Shown here piece by piece: positions 1 to 8,765 of a stretch of DNA of 64,000 nt (the stretch's first letter is position 1; the number at the start of each line of letters is the position of its first letter). The stretch covers positions 310,001 through 374,000 of the forward strand of contig JAYNQW010000002.1 in the NCBI GenBank assembly GCA_038114465.1, written 5' to 3'. The DNA is from CALINB01 sp938045325 (lineage in GTDB: Bacteria; Pseudomonadota; Alphaproteobacteria; Rhodospirillales; CALINB01). Position numbers and translations under genes: made by a program. The notes beneath the pieces are model-generated. The model was given only the letters and a program-made list of their open reading frames with translations, did no database searches and was not told the origin of the DNA.

Positions 1-712
1 CCGTAAACCCGGAGCGCGAAATCAAAACCGGAATTTCCATTTGAACCGTTTTGATCACCATTTCGCTGGTTAGACGCCCGGTTGTATAAAAAATTTTGTC
101 CGTCGGCGATATACCGTGCAGATACATATAGCCCGCGATTTTATCGACGGCGTTATGCCGTCCAACATCCTCCATATAAACCAACACACGATCCTCCTGA
201 CATAAAACACAGCCATGAATGGCGCCGGCCTCCAAGTATAGGCTGGGCATCGTATTGATCGTTTTAAACAGCGAATACATCCACGACGTTTTAACGGTGG
301 CCTCAGGATTAAGCGATACCGTTTCGAATTTTTCCATGATATCGCCAAATGCCGTTCCCATGGCGCAGCCGGATGTCAGTGTTTTTTTCTTGAGCTTCTC
401 TTCGAAATCAGTTTTGTGCTTTGTTCTAACAACGACAGTTTCAATTTCGTCATCGTAATCGACGCTTTCGATTTCATCCCCGGCATGAATCATATTTTGA
501 TTAAGCAAGTACCCAACAGCCAAATATTCCGGGTAATCGCCGATCGTCATCATGGTGACGATTTCGCGGCTGTTCAGAAACAACGTCAGCGGCCGTTCGA
601 CCGTCACTGACAAATCGGCTTCCCGGCCCTCATGATCGACCCCTTTGACACGCTCGGTCAGTCGGGGGTCCTTCGGATTCGGGCTCACTAAATTATGGGG
701 ACGGGTATCCAT
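1..712 (-). CDS. fdhD: FdhD, formate dehydrogenase sulfurtransferase/accessory protein (partial, C-terminus outside window)
   Basis: The frame is open from an ATG at 712 leftwards to the window edge, giving 237 residues. Seen: the family motif EDVGRHNAVDK near residues 181-191, and a SGCAMGTA segment with a cysteine near residue 116. Known: FdhD passes sulfur from the cysteine desulfurase to the molybdenum (bis-MGD) cofactor of formate dehydrogenase, using a cysteine in a CxxC-type loop. Here the second cysteine of that loop is a glycine, leaving the single cysteine most homologues need. The gene is divergent from the GntR regulator downstream. No formate dehydrogenase gene is visible in the window; it may lie beyond the left edge. 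Confidence 0.9.
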   Translation of the reverse strand, partial: MDTRPHNLVSPNPKDPRLTERVKGVDHEGREADLSVTVERPLTLFLNSREIVTMMTIGDYPEYLAVGYLLNQNMIHAGDEIESVDYDDEIETVVVRTKHKTDFEEKLKKKTLTSGCAMGTAFGDIMEKFETVSLNPEATVKTSWMYSLFKTINTMPSLYLEAGAIHGCVLCQEDRVLVYMEDVGRHNAVDKIAGYMYLHGISPTDKIFYTTGRLTSEMVIKTVQMEIPVLISRSGFT

Positions 713-732
713 GTATCCTTCCGCTTATTAGA

Positions 733-751
733 TACCAATGGGAATTTGGTA
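733..751. promoter_or_regulatory. Inverted repeat TACCAA-N7-TTGGTA, candidate operator between fdhD and gntR
   Basis: A perfect 6-bp inverted repeat with a 7-bp spacer lies in the 125-bp gap between fdhD and the GntR-family gene. A further TTGGTA half site lies at 770-775. Position and symmetry suit autoregulation by the adjacent FCD-type regulator, but this is inference. Confidence 0.35.
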
Positions 752-837
752 CTCATTGACACATCATACTTGGTAAAAACTCCCAGAATTTCAATCTCTT
801 GTATAAAACCAAACAGAAATTGGGTAGAATTGGTCTC

Positions 838-1521
838 ATGAAACGCATCGAGCAAACACTTAGCGCTTTGCGCGATTATATCAGTGATGCCAGAAAAAGT
901 GGAAAATCACGTTTGCCACCGGAACGCGTGCTATGCAAACAGCTCAACATCCCCCGGGGCACGCTACGGCAAGCCTACGCCACATTAGAGGCCGAGGGTA
1001 AAATTTGGCGACACGTCGGCCGGGGAACATTTCTGGGAACCCGTCCGCCGGTTACCGATGATCAACTCAATATTTTAACACAATGTACCAATCCGGAAGA
1101 GGTCATGGAAGTTCGCATCATGATTGAACCGCGCATTGCCGGTTTCGCCGCACATCGAGCTTCAGCAAGCGATATTTCGGCGATGCGTGAGGCGCTTGAT
1201 AAAAGCGAAACAGCTGTAAACTTCGAAACATTCGAACAATGGGACAGCAACCTCCATCAAACAATCGCAAAGGCCGCCCGAAATACGCTTTTAACGGCGC
1301 TATTCGATTCAATTAACATGATCCGCTGGAAAACCGAATGGGGCAACTTAAAAGCCGCCAACCTGACACGGGAACGGCGAACGATTTATGAAGGGCAGCA
1401 TCGCGAGCTCGTTGACGCCATTTCAAAACGCAACGTCGAACACGCAGAAAACACCATGCGCATGCACCTTGAAACCGTCAGAAACGATTTATTCGGCAGT
1501 ACAGCAAACCGTACGGCATAA
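838..1521 (+). CDS. GntR-family transcriptional regulator, FCD (FadR C-terminal) subfamily
   Basis: This 227-residue protein has an N-terminal winged helix (about residues 8-68, with LPPERVLCKQLNIPRGTLRQ as the recognition region and a GRGTFLG wing). An all-helical FCD ligand-binding domain follows (about 85-220). The FCD metal/ligand residues appear as the Asp in QWDSNLHQ and the histidines in EGQHRELV and RMHLETV. I chose the ATG at 838 because it begins right at the helix-turn-helix domain; an upstream TTG at 799 is possible. FCD regulators typically sense small carboxylates and repress adjacent catabolic genes, so this protein is the natural candidate to control the 1.5-17 kb cluster. Its ligand is not deducible. 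Confidence 0.88.
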   Translation: MKRIEQTLSALRDYISDARKSGKSRLPPERVLCKQLNIPRGTLRQAYATLEAEGKIWRHVGRGTFLGTRPPVTDDQLNILTQCTNPEEVMEVRIMIEPRIAGFAAHRASASDISAMREALDKSETAVNFETFEQWDSNLHQTIAKAARNTLLTALFDSINMIRWKTEWGNLKAANLTRERRTIYEGQHRELVDAISKRNVEHAENTMRMHLETVRNDLFGSTANRTA

Positions 1522-1527
1522 CTGCCG

Positions 1528-2514
1528 TTAAATATTCAGTGTGCCCAATTGCTTTTCTGGATAACGCGTTCCCGCTGCCGAACCGGGCGCAAAAACATCA
1601 TTCAACTTTTTTACATCTTCTGCTTTGAGATTGACGTCAGCTGCAGCGATATTGTCGTCGATGTGCTTTTTCTGCTTCGCGCCGGGGATTGGAATTATGT
1701 CGTAGTCCTGCGCTAAAACCCACGCTAGTGCCGCTTGGGACGGCGAACACTGGTTATTCTTACTGACCTCTTCAAGCACCAAGACTTTTTCGACGTTTTT
1801 CGGCAGGTTATCTTCAAAGAAACGCGGGTGCGAACGGCGCCGGTCCTCTTCCGGCAGGTCGTCCATAGAGTGGATCGCCCCGGTCAACAGGCTCCGCCCC
1901 AAGGGGCTGTATCCCATAAAGGTTATACCGAGATCCTTACAGGTCGGAAGCCATTCAGTTTCGGCGTCGCGATACATCAAAGAATACTCGCTTTGCAGTG
2001 CGCTGAGCGGATGGACTGCATGAGCACGGCGGATTGTTTCCTCACCTGCTTCGGAAAGTCCGATATAGCGAACCTTGCCCTGTTCGATCAATTGCTTCAT
2101 GGCACCGACCGTATCTTCGATCGGCACACTCGGATCAATGCGATGAACGAGATATAAGTCGATGACATCTATTCCGAGGCGTTGCAGGCTTTTGTCACAT
2201 GCTTCGAATACATATTCCGGACGGCCATCGACGGTACGGCTGCCACCACCGCCCCGCCCCAAGTTGCCAAACTTTGTACAAATAATTGCTTTATCCCGGT
2301 ATCCCTTCAGGGCACGGCCCAACATATCTTCATTTTTGCCATTGCCGTATGCGTCGGACGTATCAATAAAATTCATGCCATTATCCAACGCGTGCCGGAT
2401 GGACTCTTCGGACTCCGCATCATCCGCTTTGCCGTAAACACCGGCCATGGTCATACACCCCAAACCGATGACTGAAACGTCCAAATCACTGTTACCCAAT
2501 TTTTGTTTTTTCAC
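1528..2514 (-). CDS. Aldo-keto reductase (first paralogue of the cluster)
   Basis: This 328-residue NAD(P)-dependent oxidoreductase has a TIM-barrel fold. The catalytic tetrad is visible as Asp and Tyr in DTSDAYGNG, Lys in CTKFGN and His in YLVHRID; the cofactor-binding C-terminal part has IPIPGAKQKKH. The start is set at GTG 2514 because a strong GGGAGG lies at 2519-2525; a longer reading would run back into the OsmC gene. It aligns along its whole length with the product at 6477-7466 (same KxxLGxSDLxVSVxGLGC start and same GTRYPEKQL end), so the two are paralogues. It may oxidise a sugar or reduce an aldehyde in the nearby catabolic route. The substrate is unknown. Confidence 0.88.
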   Translation of the reverse strand: MKKQKLGNSDLDVSVIGLGCMTMAGVYGKADDAESEESIRHALDNGMNFIDTSDAYGNGKNEDMLGRALKGYRDKAIICTKFGNLGRGGGGSRTVDGRPEYVFEACDKSLQRLGIDVIDLYLVHRIDPSVPIEDTVGAMKQLIEQGKVRYIGLSEAGEETIRRAHAVHPLSALQSEYSLMYRDAETEWLPTCKDLGITFMGYSPLGRSLLTGAIHSMDDLPEEDRRRSHPRFFEDNLPKNVEKVLVLEEVSKNNQCSPSQAALAWVLAQDYDIIPIPGAKQKKHIDDNIAAADVNLKAEDVKKLNDVFAPGSAAGTRYPEKQLGTLNI

Positions 2515-2563
2515 ATCTGCCTCCCATAGACCAGCAATTGACAAATCAAGACTTGCGAGAATT

Positions 2564-3052
2564 TTAACTTGAAACGAGATTCCAATCGGTTTCGACATCG
2601 ACACCCGCATCAACCATCAAATTCATGACAGGACAACGGGCTTCGGCATTTTTTTTAACCGTTGCTAGCTTCTTTTCGTCCAAATCGTTACTCGTGATGG
2701 TGATTATCATTTTAACCCAATTGAAATACGGCCGCACACCTCGAACGCCACGCGAACCACGACCATCGACTTCCGCTTGGATTTCCGTATCGACGGAATC
2801 GTATTGATACCCCAAGGCATCACAAACCCGGTAAATCATAACGTTCTCGCAGCTGGCCAGCCCGGCCAAAACGGTTTCCAGCGGCGACGCTCCTGTGTTC
2901 GAACCGTCTTTTTCATCACAGACGATTTCGTGGCCACGAACGGTTGTTACCGTACGGCATGTCGCATCATTCGTTGACTTGAGGTCGCGCAGACCGATCA
3001 TTGGCTTATCGGGATCGACACTCGGCTTAATCAGGCCGTCACCTTCGGACAT
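2564..3052 (-). CDS. OsmC/Ohr-family protein
   Basis: This 162-residue protein carries the two family cysteines, in LASCENVMIYR (about residue 68) and ARCPVMNL (about 140). In OsmC/Ohr peroxidases these reduce organic hydroperoxides; in other OsmC relatives the chemistry is unclear. The ATG at 3052 is preferred over one four codons upstream because GGAGG sits five bases before it. The gene lies 49 bp upstream of the aldo-keto reductase on the same strand, so the two are probably co-transcribed from the region near 3090. Peroxide detoxification alongside catabolism is an inference. Confidence 0.83.
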   Translation of the reverse strand: MSEGDGLIKPSVDPDKPMIGLRDLKSTNDATCRTVTTVRGHEIVCDEKDGSNTGASPLETVLAGLASCENVMIYRVCDALGYQYDSVDTEIQAEVDGRGSRGVRGVRPYFNWVKMIITITSNDLDEKKLATVKKNAEARCPVMNLMVDAGVDVETDWNLVSS

Positions 3053-3085
3053 AAGTTCCTCCATTCAATTGATCTTGATATTCGC

Positions 3086-3094
3086 TTGTATACC
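3086..3094. promoter_or_regulatory. TTGTATACC, GntR-like half-site/palindrome upstream of the OsmC operon and the MFS gene
   Basis: GTATAC at 3088-3093 is a perfect 6-bp palindrome inside TTGTATACC, in the divergent gap between the OsmC and MFS genes. GntR-family operators often contain GTATAC-like cores. A related TGTATACC occurs upstream of the TctC-like gene at 12034-12041. A link to the FCD regulator is inference. Confidence 0.3.
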
Positions 3095-3206
3095 CTTTGC
3101 GGGCAAGGTATTTATCCACAACAATACAATCTATTAGGCCTCCTGACCGTTCAATTTTTTGTCAATAGGCCTTCACAAAATCGTCGACATTAACGAGCAC
3201 CAGATC

Positions 3207-4472
3207 ATGGCCTTGATGACCCCCACCGGATGGAGAAACACGAAAATCATTTCCCTGATCGGCACGGGTCACGGCATGAGTCACTTTTACATCATGGCGC
3301 TGACACCTTTTTTCTTCCTGATCAAAGAGGAATTCGGCGTCAGTTATGCCGCGGTTGGCTTTTTAGTGACGATCCTGAACCTCACTGGCACGATCGTTCA
3401 AGTTCCCGTGGGATTTCTGGTCGATAAAATCGGCGGCCGCATCCTTTTACCCGTAGGGCTAGGCATGATGGGTGTGCCGTTCCTCCTGTTCGGCTTTGCC
3501 GATAATTATTGGTTCGCTCTTGTTCTCATGGCCATCGCCGGTATCGGCAGCAGCGTTTTCCACCCCGTCGACTACGCCATACTGAATGCGCAAATCGATG
3601 AAAGATTTCTCGGTCGTGCGTTCAGCCTGCACACCTTTACCGGCGGCCTTGGTGTGATGATCGCTCCCGGCTTAATGGTACTGCTCGCTTCGATTTGGGA
3701 TTGGCGCACGGCACTCGTCATTTCTGGGGGCATTGGAATCGTTTTTATGTTTTTAATGATTGCCAATGGTCATTTACTGCACAGCAAACCTCAAACGACT
3801 GACGATCATGAAAAGTCCAACACACAGCAACCAACGGGACTTGGTATCGGCATGCTCTTTAAACCGCAAGTGCTGTTGATGTTTATGGTTTTTTTGCTGC
3901 TCACTATCATGATGGCGGGTTTCTTCAACTTTTCCGTCACAATTTTTAATAGATTTAATGGTATTGAGTTATCCCTCGCGACAATCTTGGTCACCAGCTA
4001 CGTCATTGCCAGTAACACCGGTCTTTTAACGGGCGGCGTGATTGCCGATAAGTGGAAAAACCATACGGCCATCGCCGTTGTCTCATTGCTAGTGGCTTCG
4101 GCATTGCTCATCTTTATTGAAGCGGTCACATTGCCATACATTTTGTTGTTGCTGTGCATCATTACCATCGGTTTCACCCAAGGAATGATTCGCCCGGCCC
4201 GCGATCTCATTGTGCGTGCCATTGTGCCTCAACATTCCATCGGTAAAGTGTTTGGCTTTTTGTCGGCGGCCATGAGTGGCGGCCATGCGATTGCCCCTGT
4301 CTTCGTCGGCTGGCTGATCGACCGGGGGCACCACGATATCGTATTTTATGTCTTTGCCGCGATATTGATGTTCACCATTCCTTTTTTAGTCATCGCCCAT
4401 CAAATGGCGCATAAACGCGGGCCAAATGCAGATATAAAAACGGCGGCGGACAATAAAGCCGCCGCCGAATAA
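3207..4472 (+). CDS. Major facilitator superfamily transporter
   Basis: The product has about 421 residues and roughly 12 hydrophobic helices in two halves, split near residue 190-210 by a charged, His/Asp/Lys-rich cytoplasmic loop. The loop between helices 2 and 3 has the MFS-type DKIGGR motif, and FLGRAFSLHTF and ADKWKN segments are also present. The start is uncertain: ATG 3207 has no clear ribosome site, and ATG 3216 or TTG 3159 are alternatives. The 3' end contains a GC-rich hairpin (GGCGGCGG/CCGCCGCC) within the last codons, facing the convergent hydrolase gene. It resembles small-molecule or drug exporters of the fosmidomycin-resistance type. The substrate is unknown; import of a carboxylate for the cluster is equally possible. 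Confidence 0.85.
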   Translation: MALMTPTGWRNTKIISLIGTGHGMSHFYIMALTPFFFLIKEEFGVSYAAVGFLVTILNLTGTIVQVPVGFLVDKIGGRILLPVGLGMMGVPFLLFGFADNYWFALVLMAIAGIGSSVFHPVDYAILNAQIDERFLGRAFSLHTFTGGLGVMIAPGLMVLLASIWDWRTALVISGGIGIVFMFLMIANGHLLHSKPQTTDDHEKSNTQQPTGLGIGMLFKPQVLLMFMVFLLLTIMMAGFFNFSVTIFNRFNGIELSLATILVTSYVIASNTGLLTGGVIADKWKNHTAIAVVSLLVASALLIFIEAVTLPYILLLLCIITIGFTQGMIRPARDLIVRAIVPQHSIGKVFGFLSAAMSGGHAIAPVFVGWLIDRGHHDIVFYVFAAILMFTIPFLVIAHQMAHKRGPNADIKTAADNKAAAE

Positions 4473-4488
4473 CGCGCTCAAATAGAAA

Positions 4489-5175
4489 TTATTTTTTATA
4501 GCTGACGGCCAGATCGTTCACGCCATCGACATGGCCCTCGAGCTTATCGCCCGGCTGGACAGGACCGACACCGGCCGGTGTGCCCATCATGATGATATCA
4601 CCCGGCTCCAGTGTCACCAGACCGGATAAGTAGGAGATCGTTTCCGGCACATTCCAGATATGCTGATTCAGATCCCCCTCTTGCTTCACTTCGCCGTTCA
4701 CCTTGAGCCAAATCGCGCCCTGATTGGGATGGCCAACCTCACTGACTGGTTTCAACGCCGTCATCGGCGCGGAATGATCAAAACCCTTGCCCATGTCCCA
4801 GGGGCGGCCCATTTTTTTCGCTTCACCTTGGATATCGCGCCGGGTCATATCAAGGCCGACGCCATAGCCGTAAACGATATCCAACGCCTTATCTTCAGGA
4901 ACATTGCTGCCGGTTTTATTGATCGCAACGACCAACTCGATCTCATGGTGAAGATCTTTCGTGGCTTGCGGGAAATCCAGAGATGACCCTGTCGGCACAT
5001 AGGCATCGGCCGGCTTCATAAAGAAAAACGGTGGCTCGCGGTCCGGGTCATGTCCCATTTCGCGGGCGTGCGCAGCATAATTACGCCCAACGCAATAAAT
5101 ACGGCGAATGGGAAAACGATCATCACTGCCTTCAATCGGCAAACTCGTTTGTTCAACGTTTACTACTAAGCTCAT
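4489..5175 (-). CDS. Fumarylacetoacetate hydrolase (FAH)-family protein, short type
   Basis: The 228-residue protein is nearly all FAH C-terminal catalytic domain. Metal ligands are visible as E78 and E80 in HHEIEL and D109 in GVGLDMTRRD; CVGRNYAAHA and MMGTPAGVGPV are further signatures. Known relatives hydrolyse or decarboxylate beta-diketo acids such as acylpyruvates and oxaloacetate with a divalent metal. The start at ATG 5175 fits GGAGG at 5180-5184; the ATG three bases upstream is too close to it. It forms a compact minus-strand unit with the VOC and second FAH genes. A role as the final C-C hydrolase of the pathway is inferred. Confidence 0.9.
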   Translation of the reverse strand: MSLVVNVEQTSLPIEGSDDRFPIRRIYCVGRNYAAHAREMGHDPDREPPFFFMKPADAYVPTGSSLDFPQATKDLHHEIELVVAINKTGSNVPEDKALDIVYGYGVGLDMTRRDIQGEAKKMGRPWDMGKGFDHSAPMTALKPVSEVGHPNQGAIWLKVNGEVKQEGDLNQHIWNVPETISYLSGLVTLEPGDIIMMGTPAGVGPVQPGDKLEGHVDGVNDLAVSYKK

Positions 5176-5212
5176 CATTCCTCCAAAGTGTCGTGTTAAG
5201 GGCGGGTGACGT

Positions 5213-5596
5213 TTATTTCGTCCCCTCCCATCCATTTGATATATCAAATACCAATCCTAAAGGATCACGGTATTTCTTTTCGAAATGTGATCCCGGGCGG
5301 CCGCTCGGCATGTCCTTATGAAGCGTGCCGCCGCATTCTTCAATCTTTTTACCGGTCTCATCGATATCGTCGACAATAAAACCAACATGATGCCAGCCAC
5401 AAAAATCCTTGCCACGCTCGTCACCCGCATGTTCATCTGATTTAAATTTGAGCAGCGTTAAATTCACAACGCCGTCAGACATCCGCACAGCATGCTCTTG
5501 CTGTGACATAATCTCCATATCGAAGACATCGGCATAAAACTTGGCGGATTTTTCCAAATCCGGTGTCGATACGGCAATATGACGAAGTTTTCCCAT
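5213..5596 (-). CDS. VOC-superfamily (glyoxalase/dioxygenase fold) protein
   Basis: This is a single VOC domain of 127 residues. Probable metal ligands are H6 in KLRHIAV, H70 in WHHVGF and an acidic residue in DPLGLVFDIS, where the usual Glu is an Asp. The ATG at 5596 has AGGAGG eight bases upstream. VOC proteins of this size are glyoxalase I, epimerases or extradiol-type enzymes, and the sequence alone does not say which. It sits between two FAH-fold genes and is surely co-transcribed with them. An isomerase or lyase acting on a keto-acid intermediate is plausible. Confidence 0.85.
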   Translation of the reverse strand: MGKLRHIAVSTPDLEKSAKFYADVFDMEIMSQQEHAVRMSDGVVNLTLLKFKSDEHAGDERGKDFCGWHHVGFIVDDIDETGKKIEECGGTLHKDMPSGRPGSHFEKKYRDPLGLVFDISNGWEGTK

Positions 5597-5618
5597 CGGG
5601 ATATCCTCCTCTGCGGCG

Positions 5619-6473
5619 TTACTTCTCTTTGACGACCGTATTCTGCAAAATGCCAATGCCAGAAATCTCGATTTCGACTTTATCGCCGTCTTTCATCCAG
5701 ATTTGCGGATCGCGCCGCGCGCCGACGCCCCCCGGTGTGCCGGTCACGATGATATCGCCCGGCGAAATCGGCACGAAGGTCGTTCTGTAATTGATCAAAA
5801 CCGGGATAGGGAAAATCAGCAAATCTGTCGTGGAATGCTGCATGACTTCGCCGTTTAGCCGGGTCTCAATAGTCATAACCGTCGGATCGGGAATTTCGTC
5901 CGCCGTCACCATCCACGGACCGAAGGCGCCAGTTTCGCAAAAATTCTTGCCCGGAATCCATTGCGTATTGTGGCGCTGATAATCACGCACGCTGCCCTCG
6001 TTGTAGCAGGAATACCCGCAGATATGCTTCAATGCATCTTCTTTAGAAACGCGCCGCCCGCCTTTCCCGATGACTGCTACCAGTTCGGCCTCAAAATCAA
6101 ACTTGTCGGACTCTTTCGGCATTAACATGCGGCAATTGTGTCCGGTTTGACTTTCGGGAAATCGCGTAAAGACCGACGGATGGTCTGTATCATCCCAACC
6201 GCCTTCGTCGCGGTGATCTTTGTAATTCAAGCCGATGCAGAAAATCTTTCCCGGGTTAGGAATAACCGGCAGCATCGTCACCGAGTCCATGTCCGTATCC
6301 GGCGATTGGGCGGAAAGACTTTTACCGACTTCTTCAAGCGCACCCCCTTCAATTACTGATTTCAAATCGGGATATTGCTGGGCAAGGTCACCTTTGGCCG
6401 TCGTCAGTTTATTCTCATCCGTGACAAGACCGTAACCGGCAGCACCGCTTATTTCGTAACTCGTAAATCTCAT
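5619..6473 (-). CDS. FAH-family hydrolase, long type (2,4-diketo-3-deoxy-acid hydrolase-like)
   Basis: In this 284-residue protein the N-terminal 70 residues form the small accessory domain and the rest is the catalytic domain. GLNYKDHRDEGG, DFEAELVAVIGKGG (E128, E130) and VTGTPGGVGARR are visible. The third metal ligand, usually Asp in an N-D-x-S-x-RD motif, is here Glu159 (YNEGSVRDYQ), a conservative change. Homologues of this length split 2,4-diketo-3-deoxy sugar acids in the oxidative L-fucose and L-rhamnose routes, or ureidoglycolate-like substrates. It is separated from the upstream aldo-keto reductase by only 3 bp, indicating one operon. The exact substrate is unproven. Confidence 0.9.
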   Translation of the reverse strand: MRFTSYEISGAAGYGLVTDENKLTTAKGDLAQQYPDLKSVIEGGALEEVGKSLSAQSPDTDMDSVTMLPVIPNPGKIFCIGLNYKDHRDEGGWDDTDHPSVFTRFPESQTGHNCRMLMPKESDKFDFEAELVAVIGKGGRRVSKEDALKHICGYSCYNEGSVRDYQRHNTQWIPGKNFCETGAFGPWMVTADEIPDPTVMTIETRLNGEVMQHSTTDLLIFPIPVLINYRTTFVPISPGDIIVTGTPGGVGARRDPQIWMKDGDKVEIEISGIGILQNTVVKEK

Positions 6474-6476
6474 TCT

Positions 6477-7466
6477 TTAAAATCCCATCAAATGTAACTG
6501 CTTCTCAGGATAACGAGTCCCCGCGGTTTGACCGACGGCAAAAGCCTCTTCAAGGTTTTTTAGATCGTTAGCACTGAATTCGACTTTCAAAGCATTCAGA
6601 TTATCACCAAGTGTTTTTCTGCGGCGCGAACCAGGAATGGGCACAATGTCCCAATCGCGCGACAATACCCATGCCAAAGCGATATTCGCCGGTGAGCATT
6701 CTTTTTCGGCAGCTATGGCTTCAAGCGTATCTAACAACTTAAGGTTTTGCTTGAAGTTTTCATCTTGAAAGCGTGGGTGCTCCCATCGCCGGTCGTTTTT
6801 ATGCATATCATCCGATGATTTAATGCTGGCCGTCAGAAACCCCCGTCCCAGCGGAGCATAGGCAACATAGGTAATTCCCAATTCACGGCAAATCGGCAGC
6901 ACTTCCAATTCAGCATCCCGTGTCCACAAGGAATATTCAGACTGTAATGCCGTTAACGGAAAAGTTGCATGCGCCCGTTTTAATTCTTCGGGTTTCGCTT
7001 CAGACAAACCGATACAGCGTACTTTACCCTGCTCGACGAGCTTGCCCATGGCACCGACTGTATCCTCTATCGGCACTTCCGGGTCGACACGGTGCAAATA
7101 ATAGAGATCGATACAATCAACACCGAGCCGTTTAAGGCTGGCTTCACACGCAACCGGAACATAGTCCGGCCTTCCGTTCGTTCCGGCAACTTTGCCGGAA
7201 GGACTTCTCATATTACCGAATTTTGTCGCGACAATGCCTTTATTGGCCTGACCTTGCAGCGCTCCTGCAATTAGCTCTTCGTTGTGGCCATTACCATAAG
7301 CATCGGAGGTATCAATGAAACTAATACCGTGCTCTAACGCCATTCGGATTGTTGCTGTCGCTTCCTCATCATCCCGCGGCACATCGTTTTTTGGCGACAT
7401 GCCGGAACACCCAAGCCCCATGACAGAGACTTCAAGGTCAGATTTTCCTAAGCGTGTTTTTTCCAT
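6477..7466 (-). CDS. Aldo-keto reductase (second paralogue)
   Basis: This 329-residue protein has the complete tetrad: Asp and Tyr in DTSDAYGNG, Lys in VATKFGN and His in YYLHRVD. It is a full-length paralogue of the product at 1528-2514. Known relatives include pyridoxal, L-fucose and other sugar dehydrogenases as well as general aldehyde reductases. It is co-directional with the LVIVD gene upstream (9 bp gap) and the FAH gene downstream (3 bp gap). In an oxidative sugar route it could be the first dehydrogenase. This assignment rests on context only. Confidence 0.88.
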   Translation of the reverse strand: MEKTRLGKSDLEVSVMGLGCSGMSPKNDVPRDDEEATATIRMALEHGISFIDTSDAYGNGHNEELIAGALQGQANKGIVATKFGNMRSPSGKVAGTNGRPDYVPVACEASLKRLGVDCIDLYYLHRVDPEVPIEDTVGAMGKLVEQGKVRCIGLSEAKPEELKRAHATFPLTALQSEYSLWTRDAELEVLPICRELGITYVAYAPLGRGFLTASIKSSDDMHKNDRRWEHPRFQDENFKQNLKLLDTLEAIAAEKECSPANIALAWVLSRDWDIVPIPGSRRRKTLGDNLNALKVEFSANDLKNLEEAFAVGQTAGTRYPEKQLHLMGF

Positions 7467-7475
7467 CTGACACTA

Positions 7476-8741
7476 TCAACCGTTGAATTCAACAATATCC
7501 AAGCCCGCATTCCGGTCGATGAGATAGACCAATCCTGTTTCATCGACCACGTCGACATCATTGCTTTGCGGCGAGGTAAATCCATTAACCGGTTCGGGAA
7601 TGAAATGGCCGACTTCTTTCGGCCAATACGGATCGGCGATATCAATGATCCGCAAGCCGCCGGAGAACCAAGCGGCATACACCAGCGTCGAATTCAGCTT
7701 TTCACGATACTGGTGGGCACCGAAACGGCCTTTACGGGAATACGGCGAATCCATTTCACCGACATTAAACGACGCAATAATTTGGATGTTCGACAGATCC
7801 GTTACATCCATGATCCAAATGCGGGCCGGGTCCTGCCCCGGAATGCGGTCGTGCGCCTCATCGACGGCGACGGCGATCCGCTTGCCGTCAATCAGCTGTT
7901 CGACCGGCATGATCGTATGGGATGTGTCCTTCACCATGGGATGGTGATCAATTTCACCGATAGTTTTCAGGTTATTGATATCCGATGCATCGATGACCCT
8001 AAAACCAGCCATCCACATGCCCGCCCACAATTCATCACCGCAACGCATAGCATGATGCAAACGATGGCTATAGCCGTTCCAAGTTGGTGTTTCCCCGCCG
8101 GCCAAGTGCTGACCCGGCAGCCACCATCGAGAAACCTCTTCCGGCTTGGTCGGGTCTTTCATGTCATACACGACAAGAATATTACCGACATAGCCTTCCA
8201 TCTCTGTAGAGATATAGGCGTACTGCTCGTCGCAATGAAAACGGTGCGTGCCGAAGCCGTGCGTTCGCGTATAGCTCAATAACTTTGGATTGGTTTTGTC
8301 GGAAATATCGAAGACACGCCATCCGCATTCTTCGTAACCGTTATCCTTAAAGTAGATAATGTCTTTGACCAGATCTTCATCAATATCGAGTTCCTTGGCG
8401 ATATCTTTCGTTTTTGCATCGCCGCCGAGTTTCTTTTGCGCTTCGACAACCTTGTCGACACCGCGGCGACGTTTGTGGCGGTTGATCATTTCGACATTTG
8501 TATAAAGCAGGTCACCGACGACGCGTGCTTTATGGGTATGGGAATATGGCGGCGGGTCAATGGTTGCAACGACCTTAGGGTTTTTTGGGTCGGAAATATC
8601 TAAAATCGAAGTGCCGTGCGGCGGATCCATATGCCCGACATAGCAATAATTACCGTGAACTTCGATCTGTCCGCCACCGGCGAGATCCAAATGACTGATC
8701 GGCTTGATATTATCGGACAAAAGACTCCCGTTTCCGGCCAT
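7476..8741 (-). CDS. LVIVD-repeat beta-propeller protein with embedded HTH-like insert (paralogue A)
   Basis: The 421-residue protein has repeated strand motifs of the type FDISDKTNPK, YDMKDPTKPEE and IDIADPYWPKE, as in LVIVD-repeat propellers. No signal peptide is seen. Histidine-rich conserved segments (SHTHKARV, GFGTHRFHCDE, HRLHHAMRCG) suggest a metal or active site. Residues about 86-138 form a helical insert (KTKDIAKELDIDEDLVKDI) matching the pattern of a sigma-70 region 3 helix-turn-helix; the same place in the second paralogue is a closer match. A strong GGGAGGT precedes the ATG. It heads the aldo-keto reductase/FAH/VOC/FAH operon. Function is unknown; a lactonase or a selenium-binding-like propeller are possibilities. 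Confidence 0.85.
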   Translation of the reverse strand: MAGNGSLLSDNIKPISHLDLAGGGQIEVHGNYCYVGHMDPPHGTSILDISDPKNPKVVATIDPPPYSHTHKARVVGDLLYTNVEMINRHKRRRGVDKVVEAQKKLGGDAKTKDIAKELDIDEDLVKDIIYFKDNGYEECGWRVFDISDKTNPKLLSYTRTHGFGTHRFHCDEQYAYISTEMEGYVGNILVVYDMKDPTKPEEVSRWWLPGQHLAGGETPTWNGYSHRLHHAMRCGDELWAGMWMAGFRVIDASDINNLKTIGEIDHHPMVKDTSHTIMPVEQLIDGKRIAVAVDEAHDRIPGQDPARIWIMDVTDLSNIQIIASFNVGEMDSPYSRKGRFGAHQYREKLNSTLVYAAWFSGGLRIIDIADPYWPKEVGHFIPEPVNGFTSPQSNDVDVVDETGLVYLIDRNAGLDIVEFNG

Positions 8742-8765
8742 CCTAAACCTCCCTTTCTATCGTTT

